64,000 nucleotides of DNA from Peromyscus leucopus. Its lineage: Eukaryota > Chordata > Mammalia > Rodentia > Cricetidae. Position 1 is the stretch's first letter. Each line of letters begins with the position of its first letter. Shown piece after piece: positions 10,538-21,587 of the stretch. A model generated the notes under the pieces. It did no database searches, had not been told where the DNA came from, and was given only the letters and a program-made list of their open reading frames with translations. The stretch is from NCBI RefSeq assembly GCF_004664715.2, contig NC_051086.1, positions 69,116,486 to 69,180,485 of the forward strand, written 5' to 3'. A program made the translations under genes and the position numbers.

Positions 10538-10660
10538 AATAGTGCCAGGTGGTGCCACACATCTGTTTTCTCAGAACTCAGGAGACTGGGCCTGGAGAGT
10601 CAAGAGTTTGAGGCCATCCTGACACTCATGGAGACCCTGCCTGTAAGAAAGAAAGAAAAG
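10538..10660 (+). mobile_element. Diverged B1-like SINE with GAAA tail
   Basis: 'agtgccaggtggtgccacacatctg', 'ctcaggagactggg', 'gtttgaggccatcctg' and 'gagaccctgcctg' follow B1 order. The tail has become GAAA-rich (10634-10660). Confidence 0.7.
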
Positions 10661-10693
10661 CAAGGAGAAGAAAGATGTATGGACAGGGTCATT

Positions 10694-10765
10694 TGAGCTA
10701 CTTAGGAAGTCAAGGCACAGGTCAGGAGCCCAGAACCAGCCTCAGTCACAAAGTATGAAAGGTGT
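10694..10765 (+). mobile_element. Possible 7SL-derived SINE remnant
   Basis: 'gagctacttaggaagtcaaggcacagg' and 'ccagcctcagtcacaaag' faintly match a B1/PB1 right part. Too short and worn to be sure. Confidence 0.3.
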
Positions 10766-10879
10766 ATTTATCACCTTATTAAGAAGCTGAGAAAGGTTTG
10801 GTCTCCTCCACTACAATGTATTTATCTACCTCTGTCGTGGAGCCATTTACATAAAGGGCCCATTTATTTTAAATTAGAT

Positions 10880-10882
<3 letters not shown>

Positions 10883-10918
<36 letters not shown>

Positions 10919-11066
10919 GGTTTTTCTAGACAGGGTTTGTCTGTGTAGTTTGGCTGTCCTGTAACTCACAAGTCACTCTGTAGACCAGGCTGGCCTCGAA
11001 CTCAGAGATCCACTGCCTCTGCCTCCCGAGTGCTGGGATTATAGGTGGGCGCCACCACCGCCCGGC
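10883..11066 (-). mobile_element. B1 SINE, reversed, with (TTTA)n tail
   Basis: The reversed tail is a TTTA tetranucleotide expansion (10883-10919). The body then reads 'tctagacagggtttgtctgtg' through 'gccaccaccgcccggc'. Flanks 10869-10882 and 11067-11080 share 'ttaaatt' followed by 'ttta', a 14-base target duplication with two differences. Confidence 0.93.
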
Positions 11067-11080
11067 TTAAATTGGTTTTA

Positions 11081-11713
11081 AATACACTAAGTCTATTTTA
11101 ACTAAAACCTTTGCCCCAAGAAGAGGAGCATCCTTAGAAAGTACCAAGGTCTGTTTCTCTTAAAGTGACTTTAATGTAGTCAAAGGCACACATAGTTTAG
11201 GCATTTGATTAGATATTAGTGAGCCAGTCCTGCTTGGGAATTTCCCATTGTTGCTTCATGAAAAGGTTCTTACTATGAGATCTCTCCTCTTCAGTTCACT
11301 CCTCATCCTTATGCATCTAAGAGCTAACTAACAATTATAATTCAGTTAGTACAGTTACCACAGTGAATGGGTGAGTATAATACTGGATACTTGATGGCTG
11401 TGAGTCCGGATGTCAGTGAGGGGTTTGTTGTTAGCACTAACGTGTAGGTTTGTATGTGGCTTAGCAGTTGACAGGACTCGTGTGTGATCCTGCCTGACCA
11501 CCAGGCACCTACGTCTGTCTTTGGCTCTGTGGCTATCTACTTCTTGCTTCATATTATGTATGGTTTAAGTTGCAGCCATCAGCAGCAGCCAACTCTTGGT
11601 TAACGTGGAAGGAAAGTGACAGTCAGTAAACCTAATGAAAGAATAGCTATGGGCAAAACCAACGTAAGATCTGCACTAAGGCTTTTTCCCTGCAGTTACT
11701 TTCTCCAATCTCT
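11081..11713. other. Unique sequence
   Basis: AT-rich, with no recognised repeat or gene. Confidence 0.5.
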
Positions 11714-11718
11714 TCTTC

Positions 11719-12036
11719 TGTGGTGGTTTGAAAGAGAACGTCCCGTATGCTCAGCCATTTGAATACTCAGTCCCCACTTGATTTGGAGAGGTGCAGCCTA
11801 GCGGGAGGAAGTATGTCACTGTGGTGGGCTTTGAGAGTTCAAACCCCATCCGGCTTCCACACTCTGCTTCATGCTTGTGGTTAAGTATGTAATCGCTCAG
11901 CTTCCCTCTCCTGCCATCATGCCTCCCTGCCATGATGAACTGGTCCTTCTGGAATCATAAGCCAAAACAAACTCTTTTCTTTAAGTTGCTTTTGGATGTG
12001 GTGTTTTGTCACAGAGACAAAAAAGTAACTAATATA
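11719..12036 (+). mobile_element. Solo LTR, MaLR type
   Basis: Starts 'tgtggtggtttgaaagag' and ends 'caaaaaagtaactaata'. Inside are the typical MaLR stretches 'gtcactgtggtgggctttga', 'ctgccatgatgaactgg' and 'ataagccaaaacaaac'. It is flanked by the exact 5-bp repeat TCTTC at 11714-11718 and 12037-12041. No internal retroviral region is present. Confidence 0.85.
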
Positions 12037-12503
12037 TCTTCTAAAGAGAATTTTAAAAATTCTTCACTGCTTTATTGAGACATTGTTTTCTTGTTCTTTT
12101 TCTATTTTTTTTGGGCAGTGTGTGTTTGTTATTTAGACAGGGTCTCATAGAGATTTGCATCCCTATTCCTCCTGAGTGCTGGGATTAAAGACATGCTCAG
12201 CTATACCTGGCAAGCTGTACATTTTTAATGTATATAACTTGATGAATTTAGCAATATTTGTATACCCAGTGATTCTTTGGAATGCATAAGTTTTATGATT
12301 TATTAAAGATGAAAGCAGCCTAGGGGAGTAGTCCAATTGGTGTTTACCTGTGTGCACAGCCTGGACTTGGTTGGCAGAACCATGTAAAACCTGGTACACA
12401 CCTATAAGTCCAGCTCTGGGATGTGAAAACAGGAGAAGAAGAAGTTCAGGTCATTGTGGGCTCCATAAGTTTGAGGCCAGTTTTCATGTGAATTAGATCA
12501 ATG
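12037..12503. other. Mostly unique sequence with a short B1-like scrap
   Basis: Around 12130-12210 'acagggtctcatagag', 'ctcctgagtgctgggattaaagacatgctcagc' blocks suggest a short reversed B1 remnant. The remainder is unassigned. Confidence 0.45.
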
Positions 12504-12518
12504 TGGTTTTTAATTTTT

Positions 12519-12706
12519 TTTTTTGTTTGTTTTTTTGTTTTTTTTTTTTTGTTTTTTTTGTTTTTTCGAGACAGGGTTTCTCTGTGTAGCTTTGCGCCTT
12601 TCCTGGGACTCACTTGGTAGCCCTGGCTGGCCTCGAACTCACAGAGATCCGCCTGGCTCTGCCTCCCGAGTGCTGGGATTAAAGGCGTGCGCCACCACCG
12701 CCCGGC
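12519..12706 (-). mobile_element. B1 SINE, reversed, full length and well preserved
   Basis: Has a long T/G tail, then 'cgagacagggtttctctgtg', the cricetid-type 'gctttgcgcctttcctggga' and the ending 'gccaccaccgcccggc' with its CpGs intact. The 15 bases 'tggtttttaattttt' flank it at 12504-12518 and 12708-12722. Confidence 0.96.
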
Positions 12707-12877
12707 ATGGTTTTTAATTTTTATAAAAGAATTGAATCTTAGTATGTGATATTGAAGAATATCGAGTATATTCATCATTTTTCAGACTTGATTACTATTT
12801 TGAGTTTTTAATAATCCATGTTAAGAATGATGTTTCACACGCAAACATAGACAGAATGGCAGGAGTATACTTGGGCC

Positions 12878-13347
12878 TGTGATGGCTATTCTTGCTCGTC
12901 AACTTGATTATATCTGGAATTAACTAAAACCCATATGGTTGGGCACACCTATGAGGTATTTTTTCCTTCATTAAATCTTTTGAGGTGGGAAGAGTCACCT
13001 CTAATCTGTGCCACACCGTCTGCTGGCAGCTTAAATAAAACATGGAAGAAGGAAGCCAGCTGTCTCTGTACCTGCTTGCTCTCACTCTCTCTAGCAAGTC
13101 CATTCCTACACTGACATTAGAGCCTACTTCTTCAGGCTTCCAGCATATACTGAAGACAAGCTGAGACATTGGCTTTGTGGCCTGAAAAACTATTGAATTC
13201 TTGGACCTTCTTTTGGTAGACAGCCATTGTTGGGCTAGCTGAACCACAACCTGTAAGCCATGCTAGTAAATTCCATACTTGTATGTGTATATACATATAC
13301 ATTTCATTCTATAAGTTCTGTTTCTACAGAACCCTGACTATAATACA
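12878..13347 (+). mobile_element. Solo LTR-like rodent element, 470 bp
   Basis: Starts 'tgtgatggctattc' and ends 'accctgactataataca', so it has TG..CA ends. It is flanked by an exact 5-bp repeat GGGCC at 12873-12877 and 13348-13352. The body matches an abundant rodent interspersed LTR that I recognise by pattern ('gtcaacttgattatatctgga', 'gggacttc'-like centre, 'cattgttgggctagctgaacc') but cannot name with certainty. Confidence 0.85.
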
Positions 13348-13352
13348 GGGCC

Positions 13353-13800
13353 ATTTTAGAAACTGGTAGAAATTTTTTTCTAATGCTAAAACAAAAATTC
13401 ATTTAACAGTTTTTTAAATTCAACTCAACAACGTAAACAATTTTTCAAATGAAGCATTCTAACATAATACAATCCAAAGACAGATTAATTCATATTTATA
13501 TGTGAAAGAATGATGTAGGAAAATATTAAAATTTTGTTTTCTATAACTAAATCATTATGTTTCTATAAGAGCAAAACATTTCATATGTACAGTGAAATTG
13601 ATGCATGCCATAACGTAGTAGTTTGAAGTCTGAGCTAAGGATTTTCAGGCATTCCTTGGTGCTATGTTGTATGTTCAGAAGCAAATCAAATTCACAGTGA
13701 AATCTCACCATGCAACATGGACGAGTGCTGACAGAAAACACTTCCAACTCATTGCATGTTTGATGTGGGAATTAAATTTTACTTTCTACACATTCAGAAG
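13353..13800. other. AT-rich unique sequence
   Basis: No repeat or gene recognised. It lies between the solo LTR and a B2 tail fragment. Confidence 0.5.
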
Positions 13801-13802
13801 CC

Positions 13803-13868
13803 TCTGGCCTGTAGGCACACATGCAGACAGAACAGTGTGTACATAATAAATTAATAAATATTTTTAAA
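13803..13868 (+). mobile_element. B2-type SINE 3' end fragment
   Basis: 'ggcctgtaggcacacatgca', 'gacagaacagtgtgtacata' and 'ataaattaataaata' form the B2 tail region. The head and middle are absent. Confidence 0.65.
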
Positions 13869-13979
13869 AATACGTCATCAAAGAACAACAATGGATAAAA
13901 TTCAGAGGATTGTTTTACTTTTGTGTTAAAATTGCCTCATTCTCATATTCTTCATTTATTCTATCTTGTAAAAAAATTT

Positions 13980-14174
13980 TCATTTTATGTGTGTATGGAT
14001 ACCTGAGTGCATGAGTGTACATCACCACGTGGATGCAGTGCCTGTGGAGGTCAGAAGAGGGCAACAAATCCTCAGGAACTGGAGTTGTGAGCCACCATGT
14101 GGGTGTTGGGAATTGAACTCTGGTCCTCTGCAAGAGCAACAAGTGCTCTTCACCACTGAGCCATCCTTCCAGCC
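13980..14174 (-). mobile_element. B3/B2-type SINE, reversed
   Basis: Reversed order is clear: 'tgcctgtggaggtcagaaga', 'aactggagttgtgagccacc', 'gaattgaactctggtcctct', 'gctcttcaccactgagccat' and 'ccagcc'. Confidence 0.92.
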
Positions 14175-14204
14175 TATATTCGGCACTTAAAAGAAAAACC
14201 TAAG

Positions 14205-14305
14205 AAGTTAGTTTTGGTGGTACATGTTTGTAATTCCAACACTTCAGTGTAAGAGGTTTTGGGTAGCCTGGCTTTATGAGACTCTATCTTGAAGAGCAGG
14301 CAGTA
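14205..14305 (+). mobile_element. Diverged B1-like SINE
   Basis: 'ggtggtacatgtttgtaattccaacactt', 'ggtagcctggcttta' and 'tgagactctatctt' keep B1 order with heavy change. Confidence 0.6.
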
Positions 14306-15145
14306 GAGTGTACAGAGAAGCAATGGGGTGTTAGATCTCCTTCCCTTTGGTGGTGTTTCTGGTTTGTTACTCGTATTTCTCGGTGGAGCATAACAGACTG
14401 TAATTTTAGGAAGTATTTAATCAAATATTATTGATCTATATAACACCATTTATTTTAAAAAGTTGTCCCCAAACCATCTGGTGTCAATCAGGTTTTCTCT
14501 CTAGTAGAAACTTTTATGTGCCCAAACCATAGTCCTAGGGTCTTCTGTGCTTCCATTCAGTGGTTTCAGGTGAAGGGCTTTAACCCAGCAACTGTAAGAT
14601 GCTGGGCTCATAAAACATCAGCTCCTAAGGGAATCCTAAAGTTCCTTCTTCTGTTTTATGGTCTCAAGATGTTGTTGAAAACAAAGCAAGAAGACACTCT
14701 GCCTACCTTCTGCAAGGTTATGGGGACTAATGGGCAGCTTTTTAGGGTCTGGGGCAAGTTTGGGGACTCAAGTCCAAGGGAGGAGGCTTGGGAGGGAGTA
14801 TCAAGTAACCCATCCCAGATGCCACTCACTGTTCCAGGGAAGTCTGGGGCTGAGGCTTCCTTCCTGATCTGGGTGAGCCCTGCAGCTAGTGTGGCTCCCA
14901 GACTGATCTGTATCTGTGCTGGTGTCCTCAAAATGGAGTCGGAGCTGGTAGAAAATGTTCTCTTGACCTCTTCTTCTACATCCAAGACTACTCAATTGTG
15001 TTCTAGGAACTTCAGTGCTTCAGGGTGAACTAGAAAAGACCCTGGAACATTCTGGACATGGCTCACCTGGCATGGCCTCATTGGAGCCCACGTCGCTGAA
15101 TTAGACCAGTTGCTGCACGTTAGTGTTTGTTAAAGAGAATTTCTG
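14306..15145. other. Unique sequence with one long open frame of no known family
   Basis: A 170-residue plus-strand frame (14516-15028) is the longest forward frame nearby. It overlaps a 109-residue minus-strand frame, has no domain I recognise and lacks clear splice or promoter support, so no gene is called. Confidence 0.4.
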
Positions 15146-15146
15146 A

Positions 15147-15285
15147 GCCCAGTGCAGTAGGTGCAGGCCTGTAGTGTCAGTTCAGGAGGCTGAGGCAGGA
15201 GACTCATTTGAACCTAAGAAATTAGCCAACCCAGCCTGGGAAACACAGCCAAATCCTTTGTCCAGGGAAAGAAACCTAAAATCCT
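15147..15285 (+). mobile_element. PB1/B1-type SINE, old
   Basis: 'gcccagtgcagtaggtgcaggcctgtagtg', 'aggaggctgaggcaggagac' and 'cccagcctgggaaac' give a 7SL-derived order. It is diverged enough to be one of the older proto-B1 copies. Confidence 0.75.
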
Positions 15286-15369
15286 TTTTTAAAAAAAATT
15301 GTAAGTCATGTCTCATTTTGATATAGCATCAACCACTCAGCTTTGACATGATTTAAAATGAAGGAATGT

Positions 15370-15950
15370 GTGTGTGTAATAACCTAATTGACAAGCAATC
15401 ATGCCTGCTCCCTTGCCCGATGTTAGCCTAGCATTTGGAGACCCATTTTGTTTAATTTGTTTTTTCATATAGTTTCTAGTGGGAAAATGCATTGCTGTGA
15501 TATCCAAATTAACTTGATTGAAATGTCTCAGACTTTGTCATTTTCCAGTGGCTAAAAAGCTTATTTCTCAAGTGTTTAATTTTTTAAGTACAGTATATAT
15601 TAATTTAACTGCTCCTGTCTGACAGTTGTCATTCCATGAAAAATTATCAGGACTCAGCACACTAAGCAGATGTTTATTTACACTTCACTTCCCACCCCAG
15701 TGCAAAATTATTTAACTTTGAAAATATATAAACTTTGAATTGAGGTTTGCAAAAACTTGAACCACCTCGTGATTTGCTAACTATAATTTTCACATTTGCT
15801 TTACAATATTCTATAATATACATCAGAAAGGGAACACTTAAAACCTGACCTAGTCTCCAGGAGCTGTCCATTCAAAAATGAATGGGAGGGGGTGTCATTT
15901 GTCAAGCATGTACCTTTTCAATACTTACATGTAAAGAGTTCAGTCATTTA
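15370..15950. promoter_or_regulatory. Candidate conserved non-coding element (unproven)
   Basis: Repeat-free AT-rich block with TAATTG (15385-15390), 'caagcaatcatg', 'ttaacttgattgaaatg' and 'gtatatattaatttaac'. It resembles homeodomain-rich conserved non-coding DNA in texture only. Confidence 0.25.
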
Positions 15951-16876
15951 ACATGAAAAGTTCAGCTGTGAAGAATACGGACTACATTGACCTTCTGATT
16001 TCTGTATAACATGTCACCATTTTCTTGTTTGGGGGCTAAAGATAAAGGGTAAAATAAAAATATTCTTTGTCCATTTAGTTATCCTTGACTCCATGAAATT
16101 CTCCAAAGTAATTACTGGTGACCACAATACCACCTAGCAACGGCAGCGGCCTTGGCCCTGGACCAGCTGCCTTATTGCTGACCACAGCTGCTCTGGAGCA
16201 AAGCAGATGTTTCTCCTTTTGCTTTGGCAGTAAAATTTTATTGAGCAGTTTTGCAAATACAGGGCAGCATATTCTACCTGAGGATGGCTGGAGATCGCAG
16301 CCAGGTTGGATCTGCCTAGCCTGCCCGCAGACTCCACCCCCTTGGTCACGTGCATCCCACTTGGCAGGCTTAAGGACTTGTGGACTGTAGTCCTCTTGGG
16401 TTTGTTTCCCTACCCACCCATGTGTTGGAAGAGGAGCCACATTTGCGGTTGTGACTGGCTGCTTTAAAAGGCTGTCATGTTGGCACTTTGCTGTCCCGTT
16501 CGTTCGAGGGTTAACAGAAGGGAACTTGGGCGCTTTCTTGGGCTGTTTTGTTAGGATGCCTTGCTGCGTTCCACATCTCTTCTGGTTTGGATGTGGACTT
16601 GGAAATCTCTTTTGAATTAGCTTCTTTTGGAGAATTTTCTGCCTCTCTGGGCACTTCTTAAATCTTGCATGTCGAGGCTCTGAAGGAAAATGACAAAGTC
16701 TAAGGCAATCTCTTTGGAGGTAGGACCTTTTGGGGTCCTTCTGAATACTGGCAATTCAGAGGCCTGCTTTTGCTCTGATTTGCTTATTCTCTGAGTTCCT
16801 TCCCTAGACAAAGGGATGGATTTGTGAATTGTAGCAGATAAACAGTAGGAGAAAGACGGAGAGGTCTGGCCATCTC
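15951..16876. other. Unique sequence
   Basis: No recognised repeat. Overlapping short frames occur on both strands near 16075-16440 with no family resemblance. Confidence 0.5.
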
Positions 16877-16975
16877 AGCTCCTAGGAGGACCTTGAGTTC
16901 AATGGTCAAAGTCAACCTAGGCTACATAGCAAGCTTCAGGCCAGTGGGAGGTATTTAGTAAGACTCTGTCTAGGA
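16877..16975 (+). mobile_element. B4/B1-type right-half fragment
   Basis: 'ttgagttcaatggtcaaag', 'aacctaggctacatagcaag' and 'gtaagactctgtct' match the right part of a B1/B4 element. The left part is missing. Confidence 0.6.
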
Positions 16976-18060
16976 GGAGTCGGTGGTGGTGGAGGAAGAG
17001 GAAAACCCGTGATGATGACAAGCTATTTCCCAGGAACTTTCAAAGAAAACAACATACAAAGATACTAACAGTTGAGGGTGTAAGCATGGCATGAATTCCC
17101 ACAGAGCCTCAAGCCTTGGGAGGAAGGGTTGGATATAAGATCAGAGGGCAGAGGTCATGTGGTGAGAATGTGCCTGGCCTGTGCTCCCTCAGCAGAGAGG
17201 AAGTAGCAGTGACCTCAGTCAGTCCTGAATGGTCGTCCCAGGAGTGTGTCACTGTGGGAATTGATCTAGCCAGCTTTGTGGCAGGCAGATGAGCGATTCT
17301 GATAGCCTGATTATAAGACCTCTACGCACATCGGACACCAGCACATCATTGAATATTCTATGTGGTCCATATGAGGTACCTAGGATATGGTAAGTGACTA
17401 CTTTAGATGCATAGGTCAAGAAGTTTAAAGTAGTACATTCACTTTTACAGTGTTCTTATGAGGGCTGGGGATACAACCCAGCAAGCATGAGACCCCTGCC
17501 TTCTCTCTCCAACACTGATCTCCTCCCCAAAAGTATATGCTGTAAACACTAGAAACATAAAACTTGATTCTTCAAGGACCTTTTTTAGATTAATATTTTC
17601 CTCTTTTCTAATGCTTCTATAAACTTTATTTTAAAGAGACGGACCTCAAAGCCGTGTCTGCATTCACCACTGCATCATCGGTTATCAACTTAGCCCCCCA
17701 CCCCCACCCCGCTTTATTTTGTTCCCAGAACAGAGCACTCCTTAAACTGGGATGAGAAAAGTTCATTTTAATCCTCCAAGGGCTTATTTGCTAGCACAAA
17801 AGGTCATGAAACACACCCAGAAACTGAGATGTTAGCAGTGTCCTAGCAGGATTGTGTGTGTGGCGTCTGTCTCGGAAGCCGCTGCTAACCCAAAAGTCAT
17901 ATATGCGATGGAAGCCTTCTCCCTCTCCTGCTGTAAGGAGAAGCCCACCCCCCACCCCAAACCCAGGAGGATTTCAGGAATTTCAGAAGATAATTCTTTA
18001 CAAGACTTCATAAAATGATGGTATGTTATGGCCAAGAGTCTTCAGGTAGCTGCTCTCTGG
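16976..18060. other. Mostly unique sequence with one ID-like scrap
   Basis: Apart from the ID-like piece at 17465-17535 and two C-rich patches (17695-17710 and 17945-17960) nothing is recognised. Confidence 0.45.
17465..17535 (+). mobile_element. ID-like SINE remnant
   Basis: 'gagggctggggatacaaccca', 'gcaagcatgagacccctg' and 'ctctccaacactgatc' follow the ID order with a shortened centre. Confidence 0.5.
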
Positions 18061-18062
18061 TT

Positions 18063-18172
18063 TGGGGTTTTTTGAGACACAATCTCACTATGCAGCCCAG
18101 GCTGTCCTTGAATTCATAGCGGTCCTCTCGCCTCAGCCTGTCTAGTACTGAGCTCCACCATACCCAGCTCCC
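18063..18172 (-). mobile_element. B1-type SINE, reversed, diverged
   Basis: 'tttttgagacacaatctcac', 'cagcccaggctgtccttgaa' and 'cctcagcctgtctagtactgagc' give the reversed B1 order. Confidence 0.8.
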
Positions 18173-18369
18173 AATGTTTTTATAACTAACCTGCTCCCTG
18201 TACAAAAGGAAAGGGCCTTTCTGCATCTAGCTGATAGATAAAATCCAAAACTGTAGATCCAACCACACTTGGAATGCTTCAGGCCTCTTTTGGGGATGAC
18301 CCAAGGAATTAAGATATCACCCGCCACAAAGACTCTCAACTGAAATCAAATGAGGAAAGTTTGAAAGGG

Positions 18370-18370
<1 letters not shown>

Positions 18371-18413
<43 letters not shown>

Positions 18414-18443
18414 ATAAGACACAGACACACACAAACACACATA
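18371..18443. repeat. (CA)n microsatellite
   Basis: A pure CA run spans 18371-18410, then an impure CA-rich tail. Confidence 0.98.
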
Positions 18444-18687
18444 TCAAGGTCATCACTGTGAGTAGCAGTGGCCATTATAGAAGGAAAGAAGGTTGTAAAA
18501 TCGGCTGATATTTTCCCTGGGGTTGTTGGGAGGGGTTTTGAGGAGTCTTCAGAGCCTGGGCCCTCTAGAGAGATATGCCTTCATGGATGGATGTTTCTGA
18601 TTTATTTGTTTTCCTCAGCACATATATAAAGGAAAGGGTTACTAAAAGAAGGGGAAGGAAGAACATGTAACTTACAAACAAATTCTA

Positions 18688-18815
18688 AGTGCTGCAGGCC
18701 TGAGATCCCAGCATCTGGGAGGTAGAGGGAGATCAGTTTAGAGTCAGCCATGGGCTCAGGGTAAGTGTGATCCCAGCCTGGGTTGCATGAGACTCTGCTC
18801 AAAACAACAACAGTA
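18688..18815 (+). mobile_element. B1/B4-type SINE, diverged
   Basis: 'tgcaggcctgagatcccagcatctgggaggtag' in mutated form, 'ccagcctgggttgcatgag' and 'ctctgctcaaaac' follow the B1 order. Confidence 0.7.
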
Positions 18816-20849
18816 AAACTAATATAAATAAAGACAAGTTGTAGTAATTTCAAACCTAAGATTTATAAACGAGAGCTCCTTCACACACTACTATGTGTAG
18901 GCATCAGGTCTGCTGAGCCATTGGGCAAATCCTAGTGCATAGTGTGACATGAGATGAGACAAGATTTGTGTTTGTTTGTTTTGCTTTTCTTCCCTAAAAT
19001 TCTGCTTTGGAGACTTAGGCCATAACTGAGCCAAGGCCCAATCTGCAGTGCATCAGGAAAGCATTCAGGAAGTGCTAAAGACCCCAGCAGAAGAAAGATG
19101 ATTAAACCCATCAAGAAAGAGAAGGAAAGCAACCTCCCATTTATGACCACTGAAGGGCACTTCTGGCAGGGAGTTCCATGAGCACATGGGTTTGGTAAAT
19201 AGCTGGCAGGGAGACCTGGAAGCCAGGCTCCTGAACTGAGCTTTGGATAGTAAGAAACACTGAGATCTGAGTGAGTTGCTGCCTATCTCAGCTCCCCTCC
19301 TCCCCGCATCCCCCTTCCCCCCCAGAGATGAGTGGTACACCAGATGATCGCTAGGGATGTCTTTCTGGTTCAAGGAGCCAGTGAATCTGGCTTTTGAACA
19401 TCAGTCTTATATTGGGTGGTCTCAGAAAGCTTTTATGACCAGTGGCTACCTCGAGATGTTTCAGAGTAGTGGGTACTCTTCATACTGGGGGTGACTCGGG
19501 AACCCAACACACAGTTCTACTACTGCTTCCAAGCCCTGGCCCTGGCCCAGCAAACCCTTAGCCCAGAACAGCGCTGTCATTTCCTATAAGGCAGTCTCAG
19601 ATCACTGGTACAAGATCTAGGTACTGTGAGCTCAACTGGAAGGCAAAACAGCAGGACTCTCAGCTCCCGAAGACTCTGGCATGTGACCTGGCTTTCCAAG
19701 GATCTGTCAGCCTAGTGGCAGGCTGGTGGAGATGTGAATGCCAGGCCCAGTTCTAAGGAATTTGGGATTCCTGCTGGAAAGAGACTGGCTCCTGGTGCAT
19801 CCAAGGCCCTGCCTGGGAAACCTCCCGGGCTGTTGACTGATGTGTTAGTCTCCTGGGACAGGGCTGCGCAGCTGAGAAGAGTAGCAGGAGCGTCCGATCT
19901 CGGCAGGTCATCTGGCCCCCATAAAAAAGCCCTCGCAACTGGGAAGAAGGCTAGACTGTGGGGTTCCCAGCGAGGCTGGATTACTGTGCAAAGCCACCCA
20001 GTCCATCTTTGTTTATGGAACTCGTTTTCAGGCACACGTGTTTTATAGCGAGGTGGAGGCTGTAAAGAAGCTATTTATAATGAAGACCCCACGTACCTGA
20101 GGTTCATATCAAGCCTGATCTAAAGGAACTTCCCATGGGTGGCAGTTTAGGAGAAAAAGGGAGAAAAAGATGAGGAAGGGGGGAAAAACTAATAAAAATA
20201 GCTGAGATCACTCAACAGTTATCAAGAAACAGATACTACAGTTTTATAACATGAAGTACTAAAAGTATATGCACTCTTAAAAGGCAATTAAAACGTATGC
20301 TCCAAAACTATAAAACATTTTCTTTTCATCTGCAACATAGAGGGCAGATTAGAACACATTAATAACGTTTTGTTTAGAGTTCAGTTTCTGATGGCTTCCA
20401 AATGGAGTCTGTGTAGATTAACCAGAAGGAGTCCAGTTCCCTTTTTTAAGAGCGCTTGTAAAGGAAAGCAATGTGGTAAGATTGTTATGAAAGGAGAGTG
20501 TATTTAGGAAATAGCACTTAGCAGGGTCTCTCTGAATGGCTGCCAGGTCAGGAAGCTGAAGTGCAAGGCTTGGCCCTTGTTCAGCCCCCCCAGTTCCAAC
20601 TCCTTGACCACACAGTACGTCAGGAACATGCCACAAGCCAGCCAGGAAGGCTCAGCCCCGCCCCTGGACCAGCTTGGCACAGCCGCGTTCACATAACCCA
20701 GGGCTCCAGAGGGGCCGGAGGCAGGCATTCCAGGGCCACGGGAACATGCAGTTTTTTAAAATAGAAAGGAACTTTTTTTTTTAAGCCTGGGAATTAAACA
20801 GTTCCTGGATCCTTATGGAACAAGGTCCCTCAAGTAGAGTGTCAGAGGT
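18816..20849. other. 2 kb of unique sequence
   Basis: No SINE, LTR or gene recognised. The 20190-20400 part is AT-rich with 'cacattaataacgttttg' and 'ggcaattaaaacg'. I list it in Part 2 as a place to test for conservation. Confidence 0.5.
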
Positions 20850-20873
20850 AAAAAAAAAAAAAAAAAAAAAAAA
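20850..20873. repeat. Poly-A tract
   Basis: 24 consecutive A. No SINE body precedes it. Confidence 0.97.
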
Positions 20874-21587
20874 GGCTCTAAAGGTTATCTCATCTCTGTC
20901 CCTGGCAGTCCTGGAGTCCTTATCTCTGAGCTTCCCATCACTGGGTTCAGCCTGCCATCCTGGGTGCTCCCAGATCTTCTCTCCGGTTCTAGGGGGCTGT
21001 CCCGTGTTTTACCTATAGCCTTCCCTAACTGCTCTGCTTCAGCCTCTTCCTCTGCAGAACACATCGTGTCAGCATCTACTTCACTGAATTATCGGCCCCC
21101 GTTAAATAAACACGTGTAGCTAGAGCACCCAGCTGAACCGGGGCCCAATAGGTGCCGTCGTGAGTAACAGCGTTCGCCCTCCGGTACGGTCTGCATCGCT
21201 TTGACTGCTGTAACCTGTACAGCTGCTGTATTCAGAGCCCCGTCGGGAAGGTGGCCTTGGGTACACGGCATGGCTAGTGTGAGTCGACTGTCAGAACAGG
21301 GGCTTCCTAGAGGCAGGGTAAAGGAGTAGGAAGTCGCCAGAACTCTGGTCCAAGGCTGCCAGGAACCCTGGGCTCAGATTCCAGCTGGACTCCCAGGGAC
21401 TGTCCTGTTGCACTTCTGTTGTTTTCCTTTGTAGCATTTTATACTTGTGACTGAGGGAGACCTTGGAGGGATGGGGTGTCTTTTGTGGCCATTCCCCTTT
21501 ACTTCCTTGGGAAAACTGAGGCTCAGACAAACGGAGACAACCTTACTTTTGCCAGCCTAGCTCGGTCAGTGAATGGAGTCTTGTTTA

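Noticed and set aside
14516..15028. 170-residue plus-strand open frame
   Set aside because: No domain or family resemblance, overlaps minus-strand frames of similar length, and no splice or promoter context. Length is within chance for 64 kb.
18371..18443. CRISPR-like direct repeats
   Set aside because: Simple CA microsatellite; there are no unique spacers between longer repeats anywhere in the window.
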